Part shown: one piece after another, positions 8,620 through 17,228 of the stretch
Layout: every line of letters starts with the position of its first letter
How positions within the stretch are numbered: position 1 is the stretch's first letter
NCBI RefSeq assembly: GCF_019083995.1
Contig: NZ_JAHRCU010000002.1
Coordinates: 186,001-250,000 of the forward strand
Reading direction: 5' to 3'
Source: Roseococcus sp. SDR
Lineage (GTDB): Bacteria; Pseudomonadota; Alphaproteobacteria; Acetobacterales; Acetobacteraceae
DNA length: 64,000 nt
Translations under genes and position numbers: made by a program
The notes under the pieces: generated by a model
Seen by the model: only the letters and a program-made list of their open reading frames with translations
What the model was told of the DNA's origin: nothing
The model's database searches: none

Positions 8620-9266
8620 GGCGCGATATCCTCCCTTGAGATGGCGGAAAGTTCGCACAGGGGATGACCCTGCCGCAATGCGAGGCAGCTCTGCGGAAGC
8701 GTCGGCGTGAACCTTGCGCCCTCCCCTTCGAGCCGGTCGAGGAAGCCCTCGAGGTGCCGCATCGCGCCGTTGGGAAGGTCGTGCAGCACCAGCAGCACCG
8801 GCCCCGTGGCCGTGCGGCATTGCGCGAGGGCCGTGGCGGGCCAGCCCTCAGGGTCGCGGAAGTCGCCCGGCACGGCGTTCCACAGGACCACCGTATAGGC
8901 CTCCGAGCGCAGATGCCGCATCGCGCTGGCGTTCAGCAGGTGGTCCCCCAGCGCCCCGCCGCCACCATTGGGGCGGAACAGGCGATGCGGGTTGAGCGGG
9001 CCGAGCAGCGCCTCGGCCGCCGTGATCTCGGCCACCGCTTCGCTGCCCCCGCGCAGGCCCAGCGGCACGCCGTGGGTCAGTGTGTGGTTGCCGATGCGGT
9101 GGCCCTCGGCCAGGGCGCGCTCCGCCAACATCCGCCGCGCCGGGTCACGCAGCTTCTGTCCGATCGGGAAGAAGGTCGCCGTCAGGCCGCGGCGCGCCAG
9201 GGCGTCGAGCACCAGCGGCGTGACCTCGGGCTCAGGCCCGTTGTCGAAGCTGAGACAGATCTCCAA
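8616..9266 (-). CDS. Polysaccharide-deacetylase (NodB/CE4) family protein with altered metal site
   Basis: A 216-residue protein with the NodB homology fold. Motif 1 reads SFDNGPEP instead of the canonical TFDDGP: the presumed catalytic-base Asp is kept, but the second, metal-coordinating Asp is Asn. Motif 2 HTLTH has both His ligands, and LHD near residue 166 resembles the late motif. No signal peptide is visible, so a cytoplasmic place is likely unless the start is wrong. The start is a TTG 3 nt after the gamma-glutamyltransferase stop, and the gene ends overlapping the Bug start. Family members remove N-acetyl or formyl groups from glycans or act on small amides; the substitution makes the activity uncertain. 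Confidence 0.74.
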   Translation of the reverse strand: MEICLSFDNGPEPEVTPLVLDALARRGLTATFFPIGQKLRDPARRMLAERALAEGHRIGNHTLTHGVPLGLRGGSEAVAEITAAEALLGPLNPHRLFRPNGGGGALGDHLLNASAMRHLRSEAYTVVLWNAVPGDFRDPEGWPATALAQCRTATGPVLLVLHDLPNGAMRHLEGFLDRLEGEGARFTPTLPQSCLALRQGHPLCELSAISREDIAP

Positions 9267-9269
9267 GCC

Positions 9270-11003
9270 TTACCAGCCCACGGCATAGCTGGCGCGGCGC
9301 GGATCGGCGCCCGCCGTCAGGATGCCGCTGCGCTGGTCGGCCTGCACGAGGCAGACGGCGCCGGCGCGCCAGATGCGGTCGGGCCACCAAGCCACCTGGT
9401 GGCCACGCGCCTCCAGCGCCTCGCCCGTCGCACGGTCGATCCGCCCTTCCAGGCACAGCCGGCCAGGATAGCTCACATGGGGCTCGAAACTGTCCGGAAA
9501 GCTATAGGTGGCGGCGCGCGGATGCTCGACGGCGTCCTGCGGGTCCATGCCGAAGAGCAGCATGTTGAGAAGGACCTGCAGCATCGCCTGGGATTGCACG
9601 TCGCCGCCGGGCGTGCCGAGCGGCATGACGAATTCGCCGGGACGCTCGATCATGATGGGGTTGGGCGTCAGGCGCGGCCGCTTGCCCGGCGCCACGCGGC
9701 TCGGATGCCCCGGCGTGACGAAGGATTGCGATCCGCGCGACGAGGGGCAGAGGCCGGTGCCCGGAATGACCGGCGTGTCGCTCGAGACATCGCTCGGCGT
9801 GGCTGAGACGGCGTTCCCCCAGCGATCCACGACCGAGATGTAGGAGGTGTCGCGCGGCGGGCCGGATGGAACGCCCGGCAGGCTCAGCGCAGCGGCGGGG
9901 CCGGGTCTGGCCCCTGCTGGCCGGCCCGGTGGCGGCATGTCGGGCCAGGCACGGGCCGGGTCGATCATCCGCGCCCGCTCCGCCGCATAGCCGGGGTCGA
10001 GCAGCGCATCGAGAGGCACATCCACGAAATCCGGGTCGCCATAGAAGCCCTCGCGATCGGCGAAGGCGAGCTTCAACGCCTCGATGACGGCGTGCAGGTA
10101 GTCGGGGCTGTTATGGCCGGCGGCCCTCAGTGCGGATGCATCCAGCAGGGCCAGCGCCTGATGCAGCACCGGCCCCTGGCACCAGGCGCCGCAGGTGTGG
10201 ACGTCCACGCCCGCGAAGCGTCGGGTCACGGCGCGCGCCACGGGCGATCGGTATTCCGCGAGGTCCTCGGCGGCGAGCCAGCCGCCCTCCTCACGGTGGT
10301 GGCGCAGGATGGCCTGGGCGATGTCGCCCACATAGAAGGCGGCCCGCGCCGCCTCCAGCCCGGCCGCGCGGTCACCGCCGCGGGCGAGCGTCGCGCGCTC
10401 CTCATCGGCCATGTGGCGCAGCGTGCGCGCGAGGTCGCTCTGCACAAAGATCTCGCCGACGCGGGGCGGCCGGCCGCCCGGCAGGAAGATCGCGGCGTTC
10501 GACGGCCAGCGGGCGTATTTCTCGGCATAGCCCGCGATGGTGTCCGCCATCAGCGGATGCACCGGGAAGCCCTCGGCGAAGCGGATCGCGGCCTGCACCA
10601 CCTCTGAGAAGGGCATGGTGCCGAAGCGGGCCAGCGCCGTGATCCAGGCATCGGGCGCGGCAGGCACCACCGTGCGCAGCAGCCCATCCGGGATGGTGCC
10701 GCCGCACGCCTTGAGGAAATGCTCCGGGTCGGTCGCGCGCGGCCATGGGCCGAGGCCCGCGATGGTCCAGACCGCGCCATTGGCCATGCGGATCATGATG
10801 GGCGCCACACCCGCGACGTTCACGATGTCCGGCTGCACGACGCCAAGCGCGATGCCCCCGGCCACCGCCGCATCCACCGCATTGCCGCCCGCCTCCAGCA
10901 CGGCGAAGGCAGCATGCGCGGCGCCGTAATGCCCCGCGGAGACCATGTGCCGCGTGCCGCGCAAGGCGGGGCGTTGGGCATAGGGCTCGATGGGGTCGGG
11001 CAT
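9270..11003 (-). CDS. Gamma-glutamyltransferase-family Ntn hydrolase
   Basis: A 577-residue member of the gamma-glutamyltranspeptidase family, which cleaves gamma-glutamyl amides such as glutathione after autocatalytic splitting of the precursor. The N-terminal AAFAVLEAGGNAVDAAVA block is typical. The processing and nucleophile region reads RDTSYISVVDRWGNAVSATPS, where Thr (about residue 385) replaces the first Thr of the usual TTHxS motif. The downstream LTPNPIMI and GTPGGDVQ stretches line the small subunit. From ATG 11003 no clear signal peptide is seen, so it is probably cytoplasmic. It heads an operon with the deacetylase and Bug genes. The family also includes acylases and hydrolases of other amides, so the real substrate may not be glutathione. 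Confidence 0.8.
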   Translation of the reverse strand: MPDPIEPYAQRPALRGTRHMVSAGHYGAAHAAFAVLEAGGNAVDAAVAGGIALGVVQPDIVNVAGVAPIMIRMANGAVWTIAGLGPWPRATDPEHFLKACGGTIPDGLLRTVVPAAPDAWITALARFGTMPFSEVVQAAIRFAEGFPVHPLMADTIAGYAEKYARWPSNAAIFLPGGRPPRVGEIFVQSDLARTLRHMADEERATLARGGDRAAGLEAARAAFYVGDIAQAILRHHREEGGWLAAEDLAEYRSPVARAVTRRFAGVDVHTCGAWCQGPVLHQALALLDASALRAAGHNSPDYLHAVIEALKLAFADREGFYGDPDFVDVPLDALLDPGYAAERARMIDPARAWPDMPPPGRPAGARPGPAAALSLPGVPSGPPRDTSYISVVDRWGNAVSATPSDVSSDTPVIPGTGLCPSSRGSQSFVTPGHPSRVAPGKRPRLTPNPIMIERPGEFVMPLGTPGGDVQSQAMLQVLLNMLLFGMDPQDAVEHPRAATYSFPDSFEPHVSYPGRLCLEGRIDRATGEALEARGHQVAWWPDRIWRAGAVCLVQADQRSGILTAGADPRRASYAVGW

Positions 11004-11343
11004 CACGGCTCTCCAGTCTTGGCACGGGGATGATGTTCGAGGCATGGCCTCGATCTCGTGTCCAGGCGCGGCCAGGATGGGGCAAGTCTCGCCGGCAGGC
11101 GAGCCAACAGGACGGACCGGTGACCGCGCAACCGGGTTGACGGTCTGGCGCGCCCTCTGTCGAGCCAGGGTCCCTATGCGGTTGGCATCGCGTCCTTGCG
11201 GGCGAGAGCGCGCATCCTTGCCGCCCGCTTCGCATGCCCTGATCCGCTCCCGGCCAGGACGACCGACCTTTCCGCCGCCCAGGTGCTCCCGCAAGATCGA
11301 TGCGCTCCGCGACAGGCAAGCCACCCTTGCCGCCGCGGCGACG
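11004..11343. other. 340-bp gap without a recognisable gene
   Basis: Between the gamma-glutamyltransferase start and the end of the first sulfotransferase gene (both on the minus strand) I see no credible reading frame. The only structure is a 6-bp hairpin, CTCGCC-GGCA-GGCGAG at 11088-11103, with no T-run. Promoter elements for the gamma-glutamyltransferase operon must lie here, but no convincing hexamers are visible. Confidence 0.6.
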
Positions 11344-12420
11344 TCACTCCTGGCCCGATACCGGCTCCGCCTTCTCCGCCGCCCGCCGGCGCTGCTTGGC
11401 CGTGGCCTCGGGGCGGGGTCGTGCGGCCCGCGCCGTGGGCGCGACCAATTGCGGCAGCAGGTCGATCAGATGTTCGAGGAGGGCCCGATCACCGAGATCC
11501 TGGGGCGCTGCATCGCCGACGGCGGGCAACGGATCGCGGAACAGCACGCCATCGGGGTCCTTCAGGAACTCGCGTGCAACGCGCGCGTCACCTTCCGCGT
11601 ATTGCGCCAGCAATTCCGCCGCCCCTTCGCTCGAGAGGTATCGGAGCGGCGCGAAGAGCGGGCGTGCAGGGCTGCACCCCATGATCCGCCGGCGCAGCCG
11701 GTTCGCCAGTTCCGGATCGGCGATGCGCTGGTTGATGGCACGCAACAGTTCGACGGTCGTCATGTCGGGCGCGGTGTTGACCGCGCGGTTCTCCGGTGGA
11801 ACCGGAACCGCCGCCTCCTCGCCGATCGCCTTGAGGAAATCGGCGCGGATGTCGCTTTCGAGTCTGCCCTTCTCATACACGCGAACAACCACGCTGGCCC
11901 CGGCGGAAGCCCAGGATTGCAGGACGCCGTTGAAGTCAAATCCGGCATTGCGCCCCGCCTTCGCGCGCTCCAGCCAGGTGGGAAACTCCACCGTGGCACC
12001 GCCCTTGATCGCCTGGACATAGAGCGATTGCGCCAGCAGGTCCTGCCGGCGCAGATATGCGACGATGCGCGGCGTCCAACCGGGGAAGGCATCCAGCAGC
12101 CGCCGAACCTGCCGCGGGGGAATGGCGCCCCAGAGATACTCGGTCGACAGCACCAACACGCGAGGGCGCCTCGCCTCGATCTCCCGCCCGATGCCGTGAA
12201 CAGCCTCGGACAGGGCAGTGTCGCGCGACACGTCACCCAGTCGCCCAGCGCGGCCCGGAAAGATCGCGGCGCCGATGACGTGATGCGCCTTGCCCATCGT
12301 TCCGGCGGAGGGGTAGAGGATGCCGCGGGCGGCCAGGGCCTCGCGGTTCTCCGCGAGAAAGTGCTGGATGGCCGTCGTGCCGGTCTTGGGCGACCCGATG
12401 TGGATGTAAAGGTCGGGCAT
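11344..12420 (-). CDS. Sulfotransferase-like P-loop protein (first of three)
   Basis: A 358-residue cytoplasmic protein. The first strand and loop, YIHIGSPKTGTTAIQHFL, form the phosphosulfate-binding P-loop of PAPS-dependent sulfotransferases. Farther on, VLVLSTEYLW and IVAYLRRQDLLAQSLYVQ match the strand and Arg-rich segment that bind the 3'-phosphate of PAPS. The C-terminal 30 residues are basic and Ala-rich, a low-complexity tail. The reaction would move sulfate from PAPS to a hydroxyl of a sugar or protein. It lies 3 nt after the two-methyltransferase gene on the same strand, at the end of the glycan gene group. PAPS could come from cysD-cysNC encoded 17 kb away. Confidence 0.74.
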   Translation of the reverse strand: MPDLYIHIGSPKTGTTAIQHFLAENREALAARGILYPSAGTMGKAHHVIGAAIFPGRAGRLGDVSRDTALSEAVHGIGREIEARRPRVLVLSTEYLWGAIPPRQVRRLLDAFPGWTPRIVAYLRRQDLLAQSLYVQAIKGGATVEFPTWLERAKAGRNAGFDFNGVLQSWASAGASVVVRVYEKGRLESDIRADFLKAIGEEAAVPVPPENRAVNTAPDMTTVELLRAINQRIADPELANRLRRRIMGCSPARPLFAPLRYLSSEGAAELLAQYAEGDARVAREFLKDPDGVLFRDPLPAVGDAAPQDLGDRALLEHLIDLLPQLVAPTARAARPRPEATAKQRRRAAEKAEPVSGQE

Positions 12421-12423
12421 TCG

Positions 12424-14301
12424 TCAATTCCCCTGCTTCACCGCAGCGAGCCGACCGACGACCGTCACGCTGCTCGTCGTGAGGTCAGCGAGTGTGAGGT
12501 CGGGATTGGCGGCCAGCACCTTGTCGCGCAGGCGCATGACGACAGCCGGATCCTCCGCCTGCGGACGCCACTCCTGGATGCTCATGACGGCCTCCAACTG
12601 CTCGCGGAGCGCGGTCAGGGTCAGCGGCCGCGGCCGCAGGTGGCGAATGTGTCGCCAGTCCAGCAGGGTGGCCTGGGAGGGATCATTGCGGTCGATCTCC
12701 GAGGCACGCTGCGGGCGTCGTCCATGACCGGACCACGCATAGGCATTCTGCCAGCGGACGCAGAGCACGCCGTCCGGGCGCAGAAGGCGCGCCGCCGTAG
12801 CCAGCATCGAATCCAGCGAGATCTCCGGGGAGGGAGCGTCGATGATCGCGAGGTCGAACCGGGTCCCGCGGAGCGCATCGGCATCGCGGCTATAGGTCAA
12901 GAAGGGGATCATGTCCTCGACGTCGCCGAGCCGGATCGCGGACCGATGGCGCAGGCCCGCGATACCGCCGGTATAGGTGCGCTGCGCCGGGTCGTGGCGC
13001 GGGTTGACCGCGGCGTAGCTCCGCGCGCCCAGTGCCCGCAACGCGACGCCGTGCAGCGTCATCGTCCCGGTGAGTTCCACGACGTCACGCCCCAGGGCGA
13101 GATCGGCCACTCCGGCCGCCTGCAGCACGGCGCCCGACCGCACGGCAGCATCGAAGAGCGGAACGAGGCGGGAGATGTCCTGCCGGGTGGCGCGGGCATG
13201 GATCGCGTAGCGCGTTGCCAGGTCACGGCCCGTCTTTGGGAGCCGCAGCGCCTTCGCCAGGCCCGCCAGCGCCTCGCTTGAGAGACCGCGCAGGGTCACG
13301 TTCTCCTGGTTGCCGCCGATGGTGGCGTCCTCTTCCGCCATCACCTCAAGGGCCGCGCGGGATGCCCTGGGCCGGACCCCACCGCGCAGGTAGGCGCCCG
13401 CCATCGTCAGCGCCCGGCCGATCTGGCGATCGCTGTACCGGGCGAGCCGCTCCACCTCGTCCGCGAGGACGCCATTGGCTTCGGCCGCCTGCGCATGGGC
13501 GAGGACGTCTTCGGCCGCATCATCGGCCTGCAGGTTCAGCAGGTCGAGTGCCATGCCGACCGACAGTTCACCGCTGCGGGCGGCAGGGAAGACATCGCAG
13601 GCATGGCGCCAGATGCGCAGGAGTTCCTCGACACCAAGGCTGGAGATGCTGCGCGGGACCGTCTGATCACGCAAATTCACCGGCGCTTCGACGCGGAACA
13701 CGGCGGCCGTGCCGCTCTCCACCAGCCGGACGGGCCGCAGCTCGGGAATCGAGGCCAGGAGCCAGACGAGCTGACGCGACGTGATGTGAAGGAAATCCTG
13801 GAAGACCACGCTGCCCCCCGGCAGGAGCCGCGGGCCGAGGTGCTCGAGGACGCTCCGCAGCATGCTCCAGGATTTCGGGGCATCGACGAAGAGCAGCTCG
13901 ATCTTGGCCGGTGGTTCGAAAACCTTCGGAAGGTCCTGCAGTTCCGCCTGCAGGCACGTCATCCTGGCAGCGTGTTCGCCCATATTGGCCTGGAACATCT
14001 CCAGGAAGCTCGCCCCCTCGGTGAGCGGGACTTCCGGATACCGGGTCATGTAGAGCTTGCTCCAGCGGAAGCGGTCAATGACCGTCAGCCGCCAATCCTC
14101 GCCGGTCTCCTCAAGACCACGGCAGATCTCGATCGTGCCCGAGCCGAGCCAGGAGCCGATCTCGATCACCTCGCCCTCGCCGCGGTACTGCCGGGCCACA
14201 TCCCGATAGAGCGCCTTCTCGTCCAGGCTCAGCATGGAGGGCATGGACGAGTCAGCCTCGAAGTTCGCGGCCTTCGCGCTAAATATTTCGATCTTGGACA
14301 T
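12424..14301 (-). CDS. Protein with two methyltransferase-like domains
   Basis: A 625-residue fusion. The N-terminal half has a class I SAM-dependent methyltransferase fold, with motif I VIEIGSWLGSGT at about residues 45-56, an acidic residue in LTVIDRF, and LLFVDAPKSW and GSVVFQDFLH for later strands. The middle (about 230-400) is helical and unassigned. The C-terminal part (about 410-625) looks like a second, degenerate methyltransferase domain: it lacks a clear glycine-rich motif I but keeps FDLAIIDAPS and LLRPDGVLCVRW. It resembles the separate methyltransferase at 16311-17222 in its LALGA-type stretch, its N-x-YAW-x-GH stretch and its DWRH box. It begins the two-gene unit with the sulfotransferase. 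A role in decorating a glycan or its lipid carrier is inferred from neighbours. Confidence 0.7.
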   Translation of the reverse strand: MSKIEIFSAKAANFEADSSMPSMLSLDEKALYRDVARQYRGEGEVIEIGSWLGSGTIEICRGLEETGEDWRLTVIDRFRWSKLYMTRYPEVPLTEGASFLEMFQANMGEHAARMTCLQAELQDLPKVFEPPAKIELLFVDAPKSWSMLRSVLEHLGPRLLPGGSVVFQDFLHITSRQLVWLLASIPELRPVRLVESGTAAVFRVEAPVNLRDQTVPRSISSLGVEELLRIWRHACDVFPAARSGELSVGMALDLLNLQADDAAEDVLAHAQAAEANGVLADEVERLARYSDRQIGRALTMAGAYLRGGVRPRASRAALEVMAEEDATIGGNQENVTLRGLSSEALAGLAKALRLPKTGRDLATRYAIHARATRQDISRLVPLFDAAVRSGAVLQAAGVADLALGRDVVELTGTMTLHGVALRALGARSYAAVNPRHDPAQRTYTGGIAGLRHRSAIRLGDVEDMIPFLTYSRDADALRGTRFDLAIIDAPSPEISLDSMLATAARLLRPDGVLCVRWQNAYAWSGHGRRPQRASEIDRNDPSQATLLDWRHIRHLRPRPLTLTALREQLEAVMSIQEWRPQAEDPAVVMRLRDKVLAANPDLTLADLTTSSVTVVGRLAAVKQGN

Positions 14302-14427
14302 CGATGCTCCAACATGGACGGAAGGCGGGCTGGAAAGGCCGGTGGGACGGTGGAGACAACCGGCGGCAAGGCGCTTCGCGCCATGTTCGAGTGATACCCG
14401 AGATCACGAGGCGCATCAAAGCTCCGC

Positions 14428-16299
14428 TCACGACGCGCGTCTCTCGATCTTGGCGAGCAGGGCCAGGATCTTCGGATGATCGGGCTTCGCCGTCAGTCCA
14501 GCGCGCAGCACCTTCGCCGCGAGATCCTTGCGGCCGATGCCGATCTCAAGGCGGGCCAGCCCCATCACCGCCTCCACCAGGGACGGCTGCCGCGCGATCA
14601 CGGCCTGGAAGGCGGCCCGCGCTTCCTCGGTCTCGCCCGCCTCGCCCGCGGCCCGCGCCTGCAGCAGCAGAAGGCCCAGTCTGCCGGGCGCCAAGGCCAC
14701 GGCCCGCCGCGCCAGACGGAGCGCATGGGCGGGCTCGCCGGCCGCCAGGGCAGCTCTGGCACGGTCGGTGAGCAGCATCGGATCGGTGATATCCGCCTCT
14801 TGTTCTGCGTCGAGCAGGCGCTCCGCCTCCTCGCGCCGGCCCAGGCTCAGGTAGATCCGGCCAAGCCGGGCCGCGTGGCGCGCGGCGGGCGTGATGTCGA
14901 GCAACGCCTCGAGGGCCGCCGCGGCGCCTGTCAGGTCGCCCTGCGCTTCACGAAGCTGCGCGTTCATCGCATGGATGGCGGCGCCCCGAGGCTCCAGCTC
15001 CAAGGCCTGCCGCACGGCCCCTTCGGCGGTGGCGAGCGCACCCTCCTGCAGGGCACGGGCGGCAAGGGCCAGTTGCATCGCGACGCTGTTCGGCGCGAGG
15101 GCCGCGGCCCGACCTGCATGCTGCAGGGCAGCCGCCCCATCTCCGGCCTGGCCGGCGAGTTCGCTCGCGCGCCAAGGCCAGGTCGGATCGGCCGGCGCAA
15201 GCCGTGCAGCATCCTCGGCGGCGAGGAGCGCTGCACGGGTGTCCCCCGCCTGCTCCGCCGCGGCCAATCGTGCCTCGGCCGCGGGAAGCGGTGGCAGGAT
15301 GGCCGCCAGCGCCAGGAGCGCAGCTCCGTCACGCCGGCGGCGTGCGCGCAGCAGCGCAGTCTCCTCCGCTGCCATGAGCGGCAGGCAAGCGGACGGATCG
15401 AGCTCCACGAGGTCGTAGATCTCATCGCAGATATCGCTGGTGTCGAGGGCGGCGGCAGCCTGTCCATCGGGTGCCAGCACGTAGATCGCTGACCGCTCGC
15501 TCTCCTCATGCATTCCAGCCAGGAGGCTGACCGGCAGGCTGCGCTCCGGCCCCAGGGAAGCGGATTTGGCCCGGAAGCCGCTCCGTCCGACGAAAAGCGC
15601 CTCCGGCGTGACGAGCAGACCGCGCACCCAGCCGAACAAGCTGCGCAGAACGTCGTGCGAGCCGCCCGGCCGGGTGCGCAGGAGCTGACCCGAGCCTGAT
15701 TCGAGCACCAGCACCTCGTCACCCCGCATCACGACACTGTGAGGCGTGTGCAGGCGGTCCACCAGCGCCTGGCCGCTCCGCAAGTCTCGCACCTCGCCGA
15801 AGCGGCGTGAGTCGCCGGGCAATGCCGGTCCGAACATCGCAACCAGGGGCTGACCGTCCCGCATGGCGATCCCGTTCAGGTGCAGCGTGTCGTGCTCGGC
15901 CGGGTCCAGCACATGGGCCGGGGTTTCGGTGCCATCCTGCCGGTTGCGGTGGATGATGCGGTTGGTTCCCGTTGAGACCAGCAGGAGGCCCTGCTCCGCC
16001 GTGCAGATCGAATGCAGCTTGCGCACCTGCGTGAGTTCGACCGCGGCGGCGGTGCCATTCGTCAGGTCGAATGTGGCCAAGGCGGAGGGTGTGCGCTGCA
16101 GGCCCGCATGCAGGCGGCCATTCTCGACGCACAGACCCGTGATCCCCGTGAACCCGAGGCGCCGGTGCAGCCCGCCCAGGTCGACAAACCCCTCAAAGAC
16201 GGGCGCGCCAGCGGACCAAGTGAACATGCCGAGCGAGAAGCGCCCGTCGGCGTGGCCGGTGTTGCAGAAGCTGGCCAGGAACCGCACCGCTCGCTCCAC
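14428..16299 (-). CDS. Beta-propeller plus TPR protein
   Basis: A 623-residue two-part protein. Residues 1 to about 330 have the repeated strand pattern of a propeller and resemble the TIGR03032/DUF4915 family (GFTGITGLCVENGRLHAG, then HLNGIAMRDGQP and LHTPHSVVMRGDEVLVLESG). From about 335 to the end it is Ala-rich helical, with tetratricopeptide-type repeats (WASELAGQAGDGAAALQHAG and EAERLLDAEQEADI are examples). No signal peptide or membrane segment is visible. Start GTG 16299 lies just after the upstream methyltransferase stop and has no obvious ribosome site. Propeller-TPR proteins of this kind occur in glycan clusters as likely scaffolds; no enzymatic motif is seen. Confidence 0.66.
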   Translation of the reverse strand: MERAVRFLASFCNTGHADGRFSLGMFTWSAGAPVFEGFVDLGGLHRRLGFTGITGLCVENGRLHAGLQRTPSALATFDLTNGTAAAVELTQVRKLHSICTAEQGLLLVSTGTNRIIHRNRQDGTETPAHVLDPAEHDTLHLNGIAMRDGQPLVAMFGPALPGDSRRFGEVRDLRSGQALVDRLHTPHSVVMRGDEVLVLESGSGQLLRTRPGGSHDVLRSLFGWVRGLLVTPEALFVGRSGFRAKSASLGPERSLPVSLLAGMHEESERSAIYVLAPDGQAAAALDTSDICDEIYDLVELDPSACLPLMAAEETALLRARRRRDGAALLALAAILPPLPAAEARLAAAEQAGDTRAALLAAEDAARLAPADPTWPWRASELAGQAGDGAAALQHAGRAAALAPNSVAMQLALAARALQEGALATAEGAVRQALELEPRGAAIHAMNAQLREAQGDLTGAAAALEALLDITPAARHAARLGRIYLSLGRREEAERLLDAEQEADITDPMLLTDRARAALAAGEPAHALRLARRAVALAPGRLGLLLLQARAAGEAGETEEARAAFQAVIARQPSLVEAVMGLARLEIGIGRKDLAAKVLRAGLTAKPDHPKILALLAKIERRAS

Positions 16300-16310
16300 G
16301 CCAGGGAAGA

Positions 16311-17222
16311 TCAGTCGAAATCGACGGAGCGTTTCCGCGCGGTCAGGACGACCTGCTTGGTCAGCAACTCCTGGTCGGCATATCCGGCAAGCCGTGCGCG
16401 CACTTCCGGAGTCAGGCGCGGCCGGATCACGCTGCGGTCAGGCACCTCCTCCCACTTGCCGATCTCGAAATGCGCCGAGACCAGTTCGCGCAATTGCGGC
16501 AGGCGCAGCGGCATGACGACAGGCTCGGCCGGCCGCTGGTCGGGCACGACATGGCGCCAATCGGCGAACTTCATGTGGTCCGCGTTCGCAGGATCGAAGG
16601 CGGCCGGGCTGCGCGGCTCCTTCTGGTGACCGCCCCAGGCGTAGTAGTTCTCGTGCAGGATCCAGACCTGCCCGCCCGGCCGCAGGGCCCGGCTGATCTG
16701 GGCCATGGTCGCCGCCGGATTCTCGAGCAGATGGGTGACCGACTGCATGATGACGACGTCCCAGGCCTCACGCGAGTTGACGGCGTTCGCGCGGATGTAG
16801 CTGACGCCCGGCATCATGTGCGCGACATCGGCCAGGGAGAAGGGCAGGTCCACCGTCTTCTTCTGGAGGCGGCTGCGGAATTTCTTGCGCTTCATGTCGA
16901 GCGCCTGGTCCACGCCCGTATAGGTGTTGGCGCCGAGCGCGCGTAAGGCGGGGCCGTACAAGGTGGCGCCGCAGCCGAAGTCGAGCACGTCCTTGCCGTG
17001 GCACAGCGCACGCACCTGCAACGGCATCGCCACATGGCCAAGCGCGATGACCTGCTCGAAGATTCGCGTCAGCGAGGGCACATGGCGCGGCTTCAGGCTG
17101 GCGCCGTGGAAGACGTAGTTGAACAGCAGCGCCGCCGCATCCGCGGGCTGGCGCATGCGCAGCGCAAGAGCCGCGAGATCAGCCGGCGCGATCTGGTTTG
17201 CGCTCTCGGAAGCGTCGCTCAT
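16311..17222 (-). CDS. Class I SAM-dependent methyltransferase
   Basis: A 303-residue cytoplasmic enzyme. Motif I is VLDFGCGATLYGPALRALGA at about residues 80-99, with the acidic ribose ligand in TYTGVDQ, and later strands in WDVVIMQSVTHLL and ALRPGGQVWILHENY. The C-terminal portion contains YAWGGH and FADWRHVVPD, shared in pattern with the C-terminal half of the two-domain protein at 12424-14301. It lies between the glycosyltransferase (6-nt gap) and the propeller-TPR gene (11-nt gap) on the same strand, so all appear co-transcribed. The acceptor is unknown; a sugar O-methyltransferase is the most natural reading in this setting. Confidence 0.76.
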   Translation of the reverse strand: MSDASESANQIAPADLAALALRMRQPADAAALLFNYVFHGASLKPRHVPSLTRIFEQVIALGHVAMPLQVRALCHGKDVLDFGCGATLYGPALRALGANTYTGVDQALDMKRKKFRSRLQKKTVDLPFSLADVAHMMPGVSYIRANAVNSREAWDVVIMQSVTHLLENPAATMAQISRALRPGGQVWILHENYYAWGGHQKEPRSPAAFDPANADHMKFADWRHVVPDQRPAEPVVMPLRLPQLRELVSAHFEIGKWEEVPDRSVIRPRLTPEVRARLAGYADQELLTKQVVLTARKRSVDFD

Positions 17223-17228
17223 GGTACA

